A stretch of 64,000 bases of DNA from Trematomus loennbergii (lineage: Eukaryota; Chordata; Actinopteri; Perciformes; Nototheniidae). This document shows positions 26,501 through 37,980 of the stretch, piece by piece. Position numbers and translations under genes: made by a program. Numbering within the stretch: the stretch's first letter is position 1; each line of letters opens with the position of its first letter. The stretch lies in the NCBI GenBank assembly GCA_012861695.1, contig JAAOOA010000203.1:207501-271500 (forward strand), read 5' to 3'. The notes beneath the pieces were generated by a model. The model did not search any database and was not told the DNA's origin. It worked only from the letters and a program-made list of their open reading frames with translations.

Positions 26501-27878
26501 TCCCCCTGACAGTCCCTTCAGACAGACATGTAGCAGCACTCCCACTTTACTGTCCCTTCAAACAGACAGGTCAGCACCTCCCACCTTACAGTCCCTTCAG
26601 ACAGACATGTAGCAGCACCTCCCACCTTACAGTTCCTTCAGACAGACAGGTAGCAGCACCTCCCCTTACAGTCCCTTCAGACAGACAGGTAGCAGCACCT
26701 CCCACTTTACTGTCCCTTCAGACAGACAGGTAGCAGCACCTCCCACTTTACTGTCCCTTCAGACAGACATAGCAGCACCTCCCACCTTACTGTCCCTTCA
26801 GACAGACAGGTAGCAGCACCTCCCACCTTACAGTCCCTTCAGACAGACAGGTAGCAGCACCTCCCACCTTACAGTCCCTTCAGACAGACAGGTAGCAGCA
26901 CCTCCCACCTTACTGTCCCTTCAGACAGACAGGTAGCAGCACCTCCCACTTTACTGTCCCTTCAGACAGACAGGTAGCAGCACCTCCCACTTTACTGTCA
27001 CTTCAGACAGACAGGTAGCAGCACCTCCCACCTTACAGTCCCTTCAGACAGACAGGTAGCAGCACCTCACACTTACTGTCCCTTCAGTCAGACAGACAGG
27101 TAGCAGCACCTCACACTTTACAGTCCCTTCAGACAGACAGGTAGCAGCACCTCCCACTTTACAGTCCCTTCAGACAGACAGGTAGCAGCACCTCAACTTT
27201 ACTGTCCCATGTTATGCCGGCTTTTCTGGCTTGTTTGAAGCTGAGTGGTGATGAACAAATGACTAAACTGCCAGTGCTCGAGTTTACAGCTAATTAGCCA
27301 AAAGACAAAAACAAATATAGGCATTGCAGGTGAAAAGGATAAAACTAAAAACAAACAAAAAAACACATCACCTCACAACTTCCCCAGATACTTACTTACG
27401 TCAAGTCAGTATTTTCCCCTGAAATGTTATGTTTAAATGCAGATTAGCTTTAAATCTATAGATACATTCAGACATGTTAATAAAAACGAACACCCATTTA
27501 TATGTTTTTTGAAGTTTCCATTAGAGTGAAAGAAAACATGGAAGCAAAATAGACCAAAATAACAAAATATACATGAAAAAGGATCTTTTTGCCTGTAATG
27601 TCCTTAAACAGTAACTTCATCATTTTGATTGTTGGCTGCACATTTAATAACTATTAATTGTACTAGTTGTCTGCTCTTGTGCGTAGTGAATACTAAAGAA
27701 GACCATTGTCTCTGTGTTAGCTGATTATTTTGTAGAATTATGTTGAGTATTAAACAATTGCGTGAGTGTGAGGGTATTAAATAAATTGGTCAGTAAGTCA
27801 GAGATGTGCAACTATATTTAACCTTTTGCGCCAGCTAAAATCTCGCCTAGGGCAGCAAATTGGTTAGAACCGGCCCTG
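17583..27878. mobile_element. 10.3-kb hAT-like element hosting a giant minisatellite
   Basis: Left end CAGGGCGGTTTTTGGC…TAGGGCGCC and right end GCCTAGGGCAGC…AACCGGCCCTG are inverted repeats of a common fish hAT type. Flanks are ata-ataagg (17574-17582) and aataaagg (27879-27886). They agree if the left copy lost one A, and the LINE tail outside is then restored. About 1.5 kb is unique sequence, and the other 8.8 kb is the 41-bp array at 18380-27208. No transposase is seen. Confidence 0.72.
18380..27208. repeat. 41-bp minisatellite array, ~215 copies
   Basis: The unit begins cagtcccttcagacagacag, continues gtagcagcacctcccac, and ends with a variable ctttact/ctttaca/ccttaca/cctgaca. The period is 41 bp. 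Recurrent variants are: t at the first 'gt' (acatgtag), 'ttcaaacag', 'cagttcc', 'ctgtcac' and 'cctcacac'. Blocks of variants recur, giving higher-order repeats. Scattered copies have one-base losses (for example gcactccc and cctccacc). Both edges are sharp and no long open frame exists in the array. It lies in a transposon and not between genes. Confidence 0.98.
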
Positions 27879-27898
27879 AATAAAGGTATTCTGATTCT

Positions 27899-28522
27899 GA
27901 AACTACGATCTCAACAGCTCGCTTAACGGAACTTTGACGCTGGTATCAGTTTGGTTTCCCACCAATCACGGGAGTATTGTGTATAGAAAGTGTTGAGTTT
28001 ATTTCTCGCGCTACCTAACATCCATGAAGGCAACATGACAGAGGGAGTGCTGTCACTCAGGATGCCAAACTACTCTTTGTTAAGCCCTGCCCCCCAAGCA
28101 CATCAGGGCCAAAGTTTGAACGCGAAAAAAAAAAGATCTGAAAGCGGATAAAACGGTCAAACCTGAAAAAAACAAGATTTGAAAATGAAAAAATAATGTT
28201 TTGAATCTGAAAATGTAAAATCTGCAACTGAAAAAAAATAGGATTTCAAATATCAAAATATGTATAAAAGTAAAATATGAAAAATAAATATTTTATTCTA
28301 AATAATTGCTGAACCGAATCAAATAATATTAAACCTGAAAAATTATTTCAAATATTTATTTTTTGTTTGAATACATCATTATATTTTTCAAAGTTCAGGA
28401 TAAAAACTTGATCTTTCAAATAAATTGTATTTTTTTTGAATGATCAAAACTTATGACCCTGATATAGCTCCATATATATGTGTGTGTGTGTGTGTCTGCA
28501 GTGTTACTAGTTTATCTCTCAG
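27899..28522. other. Spacer 5' of NLR exon
   Basis: Contains purine-rich 'tgaaaatgaaaaaa'-type imperfect repeats (28120-28440) and a short (GT)n at 28481-28495 just before the exon. No gene recognised. If the copy B start belongs to this exon, this is intron. Confidence 0.5.
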
Positions 28523-28643
28523 ACTGGAGAAGATGATGAGCAAGAGGACAAGTCTCCAGTCTCCAGCTGTCTGTCTCTGAAAAGTGACTTTTCCATAGAG
28601 AACCCTATAAACTCAGTAATGAACCTGGACCCTCAGACACAAA
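28523..28643 (+). CDS. NLR (NLRC3-like) N-terminal exon
   Basis: A 121-bp exon bounded by ctctcag|actgg and cacaaa|gtaaga. The open frame reads TGEDDEQEDKSPVSSCLSLK and continues to a LDPQTQ end. This is the acidic, serine-rich N-terminal exon typical of fish FISNA-NACHT receptors, which precedes the RING or NACHT exon. It lies 5' of NLR 5' region copy C and so cannot belong to a transcript starting there. It may pair with copy B, 13 kb upstream beyond the minisatellite. A decayed sister copy with matching downstream intron is at 42022. Confidence 0.72.
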
Positions 28644-28789
28644 GTAAGAGTTTCTACTGTAAACTGACCTGAAGAGGATTCCGTTTTTATATAATCTGAT
28701 CATCTAAACTGTTCTTTAATAATGTGCGCAGTATAATAAAAGAAAACACGGAGAGTACTTACTTTTCCCATGGGCAATGTGTATTACTA
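28644..28789. other. Intron sequence after the NLR N-terminal exon
   Basis: The first 95 bp match the sequence after the exon copy at 42022-42143 (tttctactgtaa, tgacctgaagaggatt, gaactgttctttaataat), so exon and intron were duplicated together. Confidence 0.7.
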
Positions 28790-29460
28790 CTGTTACAACA
28801 TATTTTAGAAAGAAAAATAATAATATACGTTTATCGAAGTACAATGCCCATAAACTACATGTCCCACAATGCACCTCGTTCTGTGACCTGCCACTGAGAG
28901 TCTTTATATCAGGCCGTTTCTAGCAGCGGAACAGTCAGTGAGTGCACCCTCTCTTTAGCAATAAGTGGTTTTCACAGGACATGGTTACACAAATAAGATC
29001 TCTTAGAATATGATGCATTGCTGCAGATTAAACTAACCAACATCATTTTAAGGAGTTAAAACATCCGAGCAGTAAACTCAATACATGCAGCAGTTCACCT
29101 GCACACTTTAACTTTAGTGAGGTTTTTTTTAATGCAGGATTTTACTTGCACTGGGTTATTTTCAAACTGTTTTAATAGCTTTGTTCTGCTTGTGTTTAGC
29201 TGCATGTCTATTTTTATCTTACTGAATATAACCCTGTGTGTTCCTGTTCAGCTGGTAAGGCTGGTTTGAAACAAAGGGAGGAGCTCAGACAGGGAGGGAC
29301 GTTGAAAGTTAAAGTACGAAGTCAGAGTGGTCAGACTGCCAGACTCCATTTTCACTTCGACGGAGCAGGAGGAGGAAAACAGGGTGAGTGTTAACACCAG
29401 GCTCTGCTAGGTTTTTTAGACAATAATAATTTACTCTGTTAAACTGTCAAAAAGGATTTG
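28790..29460 (+). promoter_or_regulatory. NLR 5' region, copy C, intact, with first exon
   Basis: This is the uninterrupted version of copy A, from the AT-rich block through 'tttatatcaggccgttt', 'ttcacaggacatggttacac', 'tctcttagaatatgatgcat' and 'gaggagctcagac' to the donor agg|gtgagt at 29383/29384. It serves as an empty site for both transposons in copy A. It is the nearest candidate start for the RING-NACHT-LRR exons downstream. Promoter activity is inferred from this position and from conservation among three copies. Confidence 0.65.
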
Positions 29461-29646
29461 ATCAATAAATTAGTTTACATTTTTCCCATATATAACAATT
29501 TATGCTTTTCTACTGAATTTCACAAGTTGTCATTATTTCAACTGAGCTTTAAAAGCCAGTTCAATGACCGTTGAATTCACCAGTGTGAAAATCCTCAGTC
29601 CGGACTCTGCGTCGGTCTTCACCCCAGATGACCCTCAACCACTTAA

Positions 29647-30026
29647 AGGTGGGGTAGGTAAGTTTGAGAAACCGCGCTCAAGATACACTTTTTGTTATAT
29701 TCCATGGAATGCTCTTAACATCCCGATAGCAATGAATATCTTAAGTGCTTTGACAAAAAATCCATAACAAAATGTCATCTGTGGAAGCCGTAGTACTGTA
29801 AAAAGCACGACCAATCATTTTAGCCGGCCCGGCTAAAATAACTGGATGGCCTACCTGCCTGTCAGCCTTCCATCTGTGCACAAACTTATCTCGTGCCCTC
29901 ATTGGTCATGTGCACGTTCGTGTGTGTTGGAGGAGGGTCTGTAAGGAAGTGGCAGATTTTCTCCGGTTGTGTAATTTCAAATTCTAGCGATCTCGAGCTG
30001 GTTTCTCAAACTTACCTACCCTACCT
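29647..30026. mobile_element. piggyBac-like MITE, 380 bp
   Basis: AGGTGGGGTAGGTAAGTTTG at the left and CAAACTTACCTACCCTACCT at the right are inverted repeats of about 30 bp. Both ends are flanked by TTAA (29643-29646 and 30027-30030), the piggyBac target. No coding sequence. Confidence 0.85.
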
Positions 30027-30945
30027 TTAAGCTTCTTTTAAATGTTGAGAAAACCAAGGTAATGCTTTTTTCAAAAGCAAAAAGACTCCAGAGACTGCTT
30101 TGGATATTGTTACTATGCAAGGACAAGTACTCGAATGGTTACCTGTTATAAATACCTAGGTATCTGGCTTGATGATTGTCTTACTTTTAAACTTCAGGTC
30201 ATTATCTGCTTAAAAAGCTGAGGACTAGGTTTCTTTTTTAGAAACAATTCCTGTTTCTCACTTGAGGCCAGGAAAAGGCTAGTCTCTGGTGACTTTTTAC
30301 CTGTGCTGGACTATGGTGATCTGGTCTATATGAATGCACCTGCGCGCTGTGATAGGCGGCATCTAACTTTCCAGGCAATGGCCTGGAAAGGTTAGATGCC
30401 GCCTATCACAGCGCTCTGAGATTTGTTACTAACTGTAAAGCACTTACACATCACTGTACCCTGTATGCCAAGGCAGGTCTGCCTTCACTTACTGTACGGA
30501 GGCTCAGTCATTGGTACAAGTTAATTTATAAAGCCATGCTGGGTAAACTCCCAACTTATATCCACTCTCTGATTTCACAGAGAGTCGCAAGTAGCTATTG
30601 CCTCAGATCCCAGGATGTGTTTTTATTACATGTGCCAAGTGCTAGGAGTACTAAAGCTTGTATGTGCGCTGCTCCTCTAGCTTGGAACACTCTGCAATTT
30701 TTTTTTAAACTCAGCATTTGGTTCCTTGCATCATTTTAAAGCACGGCTGGATGAGATGTTATTTGATACCTGTCATTGTGAATAGGTTGCTAATTTGTAC
30801 CCCTGTAATTATGTGTATGATGTCCTTTTTGTTTTCTGTTGTTTTATGTGTAACCATAAACCGCAGGTCTCCCTTGAAAAAGAGATCGTTGATCTCAATG
30901 GGATTCACCTGGTTAAATAAAGGCTACAAACAAACAAACAACATG
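30027..30945 (+). pseudogene. L2-type LINE, 3' fragment of reverse transcriptase ORF
   Basis: Frames read LLLNVEKTKVMLFSKAKR, then DFLPVLDYGDLVYMNAP, HWYKLIYKAMLGKLPTYI and CAAPLAWNTLQ. These are the C-terminal thumb-side motifs of L2/Maui-type reverse transcriptase. The 3' end, 'tctcaatgggattcacctgg' then ttaaataaagg, followed by (ctacaaacaaa)-like repeats, is the L2 tail. The 5' part is truncated at the TTAA next to the piggyBac-like MITE. Several frameshifts make it inactive. Confidence 0.85.
30344..30414. repeat. 33-bp-arm hairpin inside the LINE ORF
   Basis: Arm 30344-30376 (gcgctgtgataggcggc… ) is the reverse complement of 30381-30414 with one extra G, around a 4-nt loop. The right arm (cctatcacagcgctctgag) is in frame with the LINE coding sequence. 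The left arm is an inverted extra copy of it. Confidence 0.85.
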
Positions 30946-31605
30946 CACGTTTTGTTCAGCCGGATAATCTCCACATGTTCTACCCTACTTTTATAATTTT
31001 CGTATCATAAATCTAGTCGCCAGAAGCAAAATGCTAAGTAATAATAAATAATAAACGAACTACAGCAGGGTCGCACAACTTCAACGTCACGCCAACTTAA
31101 GATCGATTTTAGTGGAGCACGCTCATGTACTGTCAAGTCGCCGGAGCCTCGTAGCGGGGGCAACTGCGGAGCGCATAAAGCAGACTCTTCACGCTAACCA
31201 AGGATCACTTCTTCTTCAGGGCAGGGAAGGCTACGCAGTACGCAGGCTACTGTCCCGCAGCCGCGGGCCGCCAGTTGATGGTCACTGGTTTACGTGTTCG
31301 GCGTAATGACGTACAACGTCCTCGACAACTTTTGTAGTCCTATTCAGCCACTTGTTAACAACCATCGTTTTTCAGACACGTCAACTCTTCAGAAATCACC
31401 AGTGGGGTCACTGCTGATGGATTTAATGTCGTAGAACAAAATGTGATCTGTCTCTTCAATTTGTGTCAACCACAGACCTTATTTCCAGCTATTTACCAAA
31501 ATCCTATGGAGAAATCCCATTGGCTCTGAGACGAGGGAACAGGAAGTGGTGAAATGCTAACTCACTTCCGGTTTTAGGACTCGACTCGTATTGTGTAAAG
31601 ACTAG
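30946..31605. other. Spacer, no gene recognised
   Basis: Mixed composition, GC-rich at 31190-31280. Short open frames without motifs. Confidence 0.45.
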
Positions 31606-33956
31606 GGCCCAATCCCAAACCGCCCCCTACACCCTATCCCTACACACTACCCCTCCGTTTGCGCGTTCGCGCGGAGGGTCCGCCACGTTAAGTGCTGTTC
31701 CAAACCAACGAGTGTGGAGCGGTGTGGAGGGGGAGTGGGCTATCAAGCCCTCAAACAGCGAGTCTGCAGCGGTGCTGACTGGAGACCGGTCTCTACCTGA
31801 CCGGAGTCCCGCTGTGTGTGTCCGTCAGGGAAACACGCTGTTTACAAACAGTTCCAGCAAACATCCACTGATAAACTGCGATGTTAACAACCTCATGATA
31901 ACCTCAACTTAGGATCATACCTGTGGTTAGTCTAGAAAAAGGTAAATGTGTGCATTTTATATTAAAGTTGTGTATATTACAGACTGTTGCAAAAACTAAG
32001 AAGCTTATAAACATCAAGTTTAAAACTAAAAGAGCTTTACAAAAAGTACACAATGAAAGATGTTGGAGTTTATTTTGAGTTATTAATTTTCATTTTTTGT
32101 CAAAGAGATGCTGATTTGAAACCGTTGTTACATACAGTTACGGAATTTCCTGTTTCTGCCGGAGAGGGGAGTTTGTCCCAAAGCTTGCCGCTGTATTTAC
32201 TCCCTCCATCTGACAGGAGGGAGCCTCGTTGAGCTGCGAGTGTGGCTACAGACGGAGTTCAAACAGGTTGAAATCGTTTCAATGTAAACTATAGGACAGT
32301 AAACCGAAAATATCGTGAGCGTCCATTCCCATTGGATAACGGAGAATTGTACACCCGGAAGTAACTATTCCCCTTACTGTATTGATTTGACAGTGATATC
32401 TCCACTACTCATCAACTCAAAAACACCAGATTATCCTTGTTAATTAAATGACATTGATAGGTTTAGTGTGTGTACAATGCTTTTGTCACGTTTTCCCCTT
32501 CAATTCTGAGAAACAAGTCGTTTTCTGTGAGTTTTGGATGGCCGAAGACATTACATTACCCACAATCCTCTGTAGCAACCATAGACTGTATATTGCAACA
32601 GGCAACAGCTTCGGTCATGTTAATTTACAAACTCTTCAACTACAACCGTAGTATATTTAAAAACATGTTAGAAGGCCTCACGAAATACTTTAATGTAAAT
32701 TAAAATGTAAATGTGAAGGAATGTGTGTATATTAACTGTGGGTTTTTCTCTGGAAGTTTTTCCTTGTACGATGTGAGGGTCAAAGGGCAGATGATGCAGT
32801 TTTTCTCATACTGATATCCGCTATGCACGCTGGGATTTGGTGTTTATGCGATGTGAAATCCAAAAACATTTAAAAAAAATTAAATAATACATTATTCCGA
32901 GTGTGCTTGCTTTTCTCTTTGAAAGTCATCACATAACGGCATTGTAATACACGTTTCAGCTGCATTAAATATTACATATCTGCCGTAGTTAACTCTGCCC
33001 TGATGAGAACACTTCTAGACAAACAGGAACTGCCGCCAAAACTGAAAACTTGACGTGGATCTTAAATATATAAGCAATTAAACAACACTTACATTTCTTT
33101 TCACACAATACGTCTCCTTGCAGTATCAACACTAATTCGGCTGACTTTTATATTTGATCCAATTGGTAGATAGGCTGTATTTACGCCATAACGGTGCACA
33201 GCTGATAGAAAGGGACACCTACTGGTTAAAGCACGTTATTGCATTTTATAATTTTATTATTAGATATTAATAGGATCCCTATAAAGTATATTCTTTACTC
33301 GTCGTTATTCTCTACTAATAGTTAATTAAAGACTGTATATAATGACTATTTTGCACATCCCATTCAAGATTTCAAGATTTTCTAAGGTTTATTGACATAT
33401 CATATTATACACAACTACGGTGTAGTTATGCAATGAATGAAAAACTTGGGTCGCAGGTTCCTCAACAGTGCATTACAAGACATCTATCAATATGTGTGTA
33501 CCTCCACCATTACATTGTCATATTCTGCACATTTCTTATACTATCTACATACATCTTATAAGAGTATAATACATATGTATAATATCAGTTAAAATAAGTG
33601 CTTAAACATAGTTAACATTGCAGGAAAGCAATATATTAGACGTTAAGTACTTTGTCAGGCTTAATATTTATCTGTAGATACAAATTTCACTGTGTGTGCT
33701 GTGTGCTCTGCATGTGTGACCATCAAAGAGGGTTTCATCCCTCCATATTCATCTTCTATACCCCCAAAGCTTTTTTCTTATTCAAAAGAAGACCTTAACC
33801 TAAAGTATTCTTTAATGTTTAAATAAAGCCTTATTAGTTTGTCTGTTTTGCACATCCTCCTATTAATATCTAATAATACAATTATAAAATGCAATAACGT
33901 GCTTTAACCAGTAGGTGTCCCTTTCTATCAGCTGTGCACCGTTATGGCGTAAATAC

Positions 33957-35062
33957 TAGGGATCGACCGATATGGCTTTTTCAAGACCGATACCGATACC
34001 GATTATTAGTAATCAAGGAGACCGATAACCGATATTTGGAACCGATATACATTTGCAGTAAAATCAGAAAATCTTGGTGTCAAAATGTAGAATAACACAA
34101 CTCCAACACAACTTCTTTGAAATGCATTTAAGCATATATTATGTTTAATGAACTTTTAAACATCTTACAACTGGTTTCCTCTCTGTGCCCTTTTCTTTAG
34201 TGCAGCCATCGCAATGAGTTAGAGACAGAGAGTTAAAAGTGGGGCTGCAAGCTGACATGCTTAACTAACAATAATGCTTAATTTATTATATCAAAAACTG
34301 CCTGTCTATCTAGCATAAAATCCCAATAAGCTGCTAGCAACTGCAAAACACTAGCTAATGTTTTGCAAAATATTAAAAGTGAGGCTATTACAGTAGACCT
34401 AACGCTAGTCTGGTAGCCTCAGTTCTAATATTTTGCTAAACATTGCTAGATACATGTTGGCTAGCTAATGAGCTTCACATATCAACCTGAAAACTGCGAG
34501 GCTCCACTCGCAGCCCCCCCCCTCGCACGACAGTTACTCCGCTGCAAGACGCTGCACGCACCCCCAACTCTGACTGACTTCCCCGTCCCTGTGTAACTGG
34601 GAAACTGATAGAATTGGATAAGATCGTGGTGTTTTTGCAACTTCAGCATAGGGATTGGGATGTTATTGAACTTCGGCTTTCAACTGACTTACCTTCGAAA
34701 CACATGTATGGCTCTGCCGCTCAGCGCTGCTGCTTGCTTCAGTCTGTGTCTGCGTTCTTTCGCACCGTGCCACCTGCCTGTAATCTGAGAAGGTCCCGCC
34801 TCTCTGGCTGGCTCCCGCCCGGAAAATCTTCAGTGTTGATTGACACTTCAGTGATAGCCTATCAGATAGCGCTGTGGGCGGGACATTGCTCGTGTACACA
34901 GAGGTGGTGACTGCAGCCAGAGAAACGCGCCGCATCAGAGCCAAAGTTTTATCGGCAATTTGATTTGAAAAAAGGCCGATACCGATAATCGTCAAATGCG
35001 GATTAAATGCGGAATATCGGCCCGATAATCGGCCAGGCCAGGCCGATTATCGGGGACCCCTA
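33957..35062. mobile_element. hAT-like element, 1.1 kb
   Basis: Ends are TAGGGATCGACCGATATGGC and ATTATCGGGGACCCCTA, with repeated CCGATA motifs just inside both ends (33970-34050 and 34975-35050). The exact 8-bp TSD is gtaaatac (33949-33956 and 35063-35070). Frames of about 100 codons inside (34614-34995) have no recognisable motif. Confidence 0.9.
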
Positions 35063-35323
35063 GTAAATACAGCCTATCTACCAATTGGATCAAATATAAA
35101 AGTCAGCCGAATTAGTGTTGATACTGCAAGGAGACGTATTGTGTGAAAAGAAATGAAGATGTTGTTAATTGCTTATATATTTAAGATCCACGTCAGTTTT
35201 CAGTTTTTGGCGGCAGTTCCTGTTTGTCTAGAAGTCTGTCATCAGGCTCTATACATAGAGTTAACTACGGCAGATATGTAATATTTAATGCAGCCGAAAC
35301 GTGTATTACAATGCCGTTATGTG

Positions 35324-37445
35324 CAGTGACGTGCGGTGAGGTTCATGGCTGGTGAGGCACTGACTCTTCAGAGTCAGATTTACAAATATTAATTTTGACC
35401 TTAATCGAAATATTCTGTTTTTTCAAAAGCCTTTTAGTCTGATGCTTATGATTAATAAACAGACCGTTCAACAAAAGGATACCAAAATCTAAATATTGGA
35501 TGTTCTTTCTTAGTAAGATCCCATTTTCATTACAGTTGTGGTCTTACCTTGACTTGAAGATGAATAGAAGTCCATGCTACCCTTCTGGACAACAATCTCT
35601 ATTACTGTTTTGTAAAAGTCCTCCTTATCTCCCTCTAGTTCAAAAGTCTAGTTTGTTGTTTGCGTCTACCGTCTCTGCGTAGAATTACAGTAGCAACAAG
35701 AACCTGTGGGCTCACGTGCGCCCCCTTCAGTGCGGCAGAGTTAGCTGCCTCCCCTGGTGCTTTTTCATTGCCGTTGTATGATGAGACCAGCGAGCCTAAA
35801 TATCATACAGATGGAGCGTCTTATTTTGGACAGTTGAAACGCGAGGGTCGTGATTGGCTCGTGCACGGTCCGTGATCGGCCTGTGATCGGTTCGTGATGA
35901 AGAGCCGGCCCCCAGTCTGACTTGATACCGCCCCCGTGATAAATAAATGTAATTATTGTGAAGCCAGCTGCAATGGATCATTGATCCACCGGGGGTGCAG
36001 GGGTTCCACACTGGAGCTCATGTGAAATCAACTTCGATACAGTAAGCTGGATGTACAGTATGTCTGGTACTAATGTATAGCGGATCTTTGTTAAGATCCA
36101 TATGTCACGGATAGGATCATAGTCTGTGCTAAATAAGACATGCAATCATTTACAAAACATCACCATGTTGTTATTTAACAAAAAATGTTGTTTAGTCGAA
36201 AAAAAAACGAACGAGAGGAAATGCAGCCGGCTCTCCCGATTTTTTATCCTAATTTAATCATCATCTTCACCACGATCATTTATGTTTATGTTCGCGAATT
36301 GACATGAAATCACTGACAAATGAATATTCTGTATTTAACTTCATTAAACGATCAGGATCCCTGGGTGTTATTTTTCCCCACAAGAGAAATAGTCAGAAAA
36401 GCAGAAAAGAACACCCAACCCGAGAGATGAGTTATTATTACAACGTGACTTCACTATTATTTAACAACTGTTTTTACTGAAATTAATCATTTTTTATTAG
36501 TATTAAATATATATGTATTTTTACAGCTTGTATTTTTAGCTAATGTTTTTATTGCTCTTGGGGCATTAAAAACAAGATTTTAACTTTTTTATATAATATC
36601 TGCATTTTCTCTTGTGAAAAACTAAGTCTTAGTTAGGCCATAGTTATTTAATATATAAAGACTATATATTATTGAATTACAAGATTAGATATACTTCATT
36701 GATCTAAAAATATTGATGTATTGATTCAAATGCTCTTCGAAACAAAACTGAAAGTCCATGAAAAGTTGTCTTCTGTTTTTGTGAAGGAAGCGCCATCTCC
36801 TGGTTAAATCCTGAAATTGAAAATCCCTCTTGGAAAATAGTGGGAGGGCTTAACATTCCCAGATACTGGTCTTTGGCAGGTCTTAGGCAGGTAACTGGCA
36901 GGTAGTAGGCAAGCAGTAAGCTGAGTCTGAAATAAGATGCTCCATCTGTATATACGTGAAATAAGTTATTTAGAGACTATGGATGGCGAGGAAAATGTAA
37001 TAAAGGGATCTACAAACATTACATTGGTGACCTACAGTGAGATGGTAACAGGCATGCGCTTAGGGCCCGCTTTCCAGCCAGTTCTGTGGGGTGACGCATT
37101 CTGAGGTGAGGCAGATCTCATCTGTGCCTCACCTTACCCACAGTAACTGGCTTGAGCGCGCTCACAAAATAAGTGCCCGCGCTAAATTAGTGCCCGTTGC
37201 TCCAGCAAGTTATTGTGGGCTTACGTGAGGCAGAGCACGTCCCTGCCTCACTTCTCATCGCCCGTAGCGGAGCTCGGCAAATTTGCTGATTTTGACTATA
37301 AAAAGCGATTGGAATCATACAGAAATCACATTTACACAAGATCAGTGGAGACATTTAATTATTATTATTATTTAGTTTTTCTTTAATTGTTTTTCCGTTA
37401 CATTGGAGTATGACAGGCTCTGCCTCCCCTGACTGCACGTCGCTG
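35324..37445. mobile_element. hAT-like element, 2.1 kb
   Basis: Ends are CAGTGACGTGCGGTGAGG and CCTGACTGCACGTCGCTG (inverted repeats). The exact 8-bp TSD is gttatgtg (35316-35323 and 37446-37453). Sub-terminal 'ggtgaggcac' and 'gcctcac' motifs recur (37090-37260). AT-rich interior without a transposase frame. Confidence 0.9.
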
Positions 37446-37980
37446 GTTATGTGATGACTTCCAAAGAGAAAGCAAGCACACTCGGAATAATGTATTATTT
37501 AATCTTTTTAAATGTTTTCGGATTTCACATCGCATAAACACCAAATCCCAGCGTGCATAGCGGAATATCAGTATGAGAAAAAACTCATCATCTGTCCTTT
37601 GACCCTCACATCGTACAAGGAAAAACTTCCAGAGAAAAACCCACAGTTAATATACACACATTCCTTCACATTTACATTTAAATTTACATTAAAGTATTTC
37701 GTGAGGCCTTCTAACATGTTTTTAAATATAACTACGGTTGTAGTTGAAGAGTTTGTAATGAACATGAACCGATGCTGTTGCCTGTTGCAATATACAGTCT
37801 ATGGTTGCTACAGAGGATTGTGGGTAATGTAATGTCTTCGGCCATCCAAATCTCATAGAAAACTACTTGTTTCTCAGAATTGAAGGGGAAAACGTGACAA
37901 AAGCATTGTACACACACTAAAACCTATCAATGTCGTTTAATTAACAAGGATAATCTGGTGTTTTTGAGTTGATGAGTAGT

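Noticed and set aside
18380..27208. CRISPR-like array (regularly spaced repeats)
   Set aside because: The whole 41-bp unit is conserved with no unique spacers, the genome is a vertebrate and no cas genes exist.
34614..34995. Overlapping frames of about 100 codons on both strands
   Set aside because: They lie wholly inside a hAT-like element with exact target duplications, show no motif and overlap antisense.
32448..37917. Mirror-image frames near 32448-32703 and 37568-37917
   Set aside because: They are the same palindrome arm sequence read twice. Similarity reflects inverted arms and not a conserved protein.
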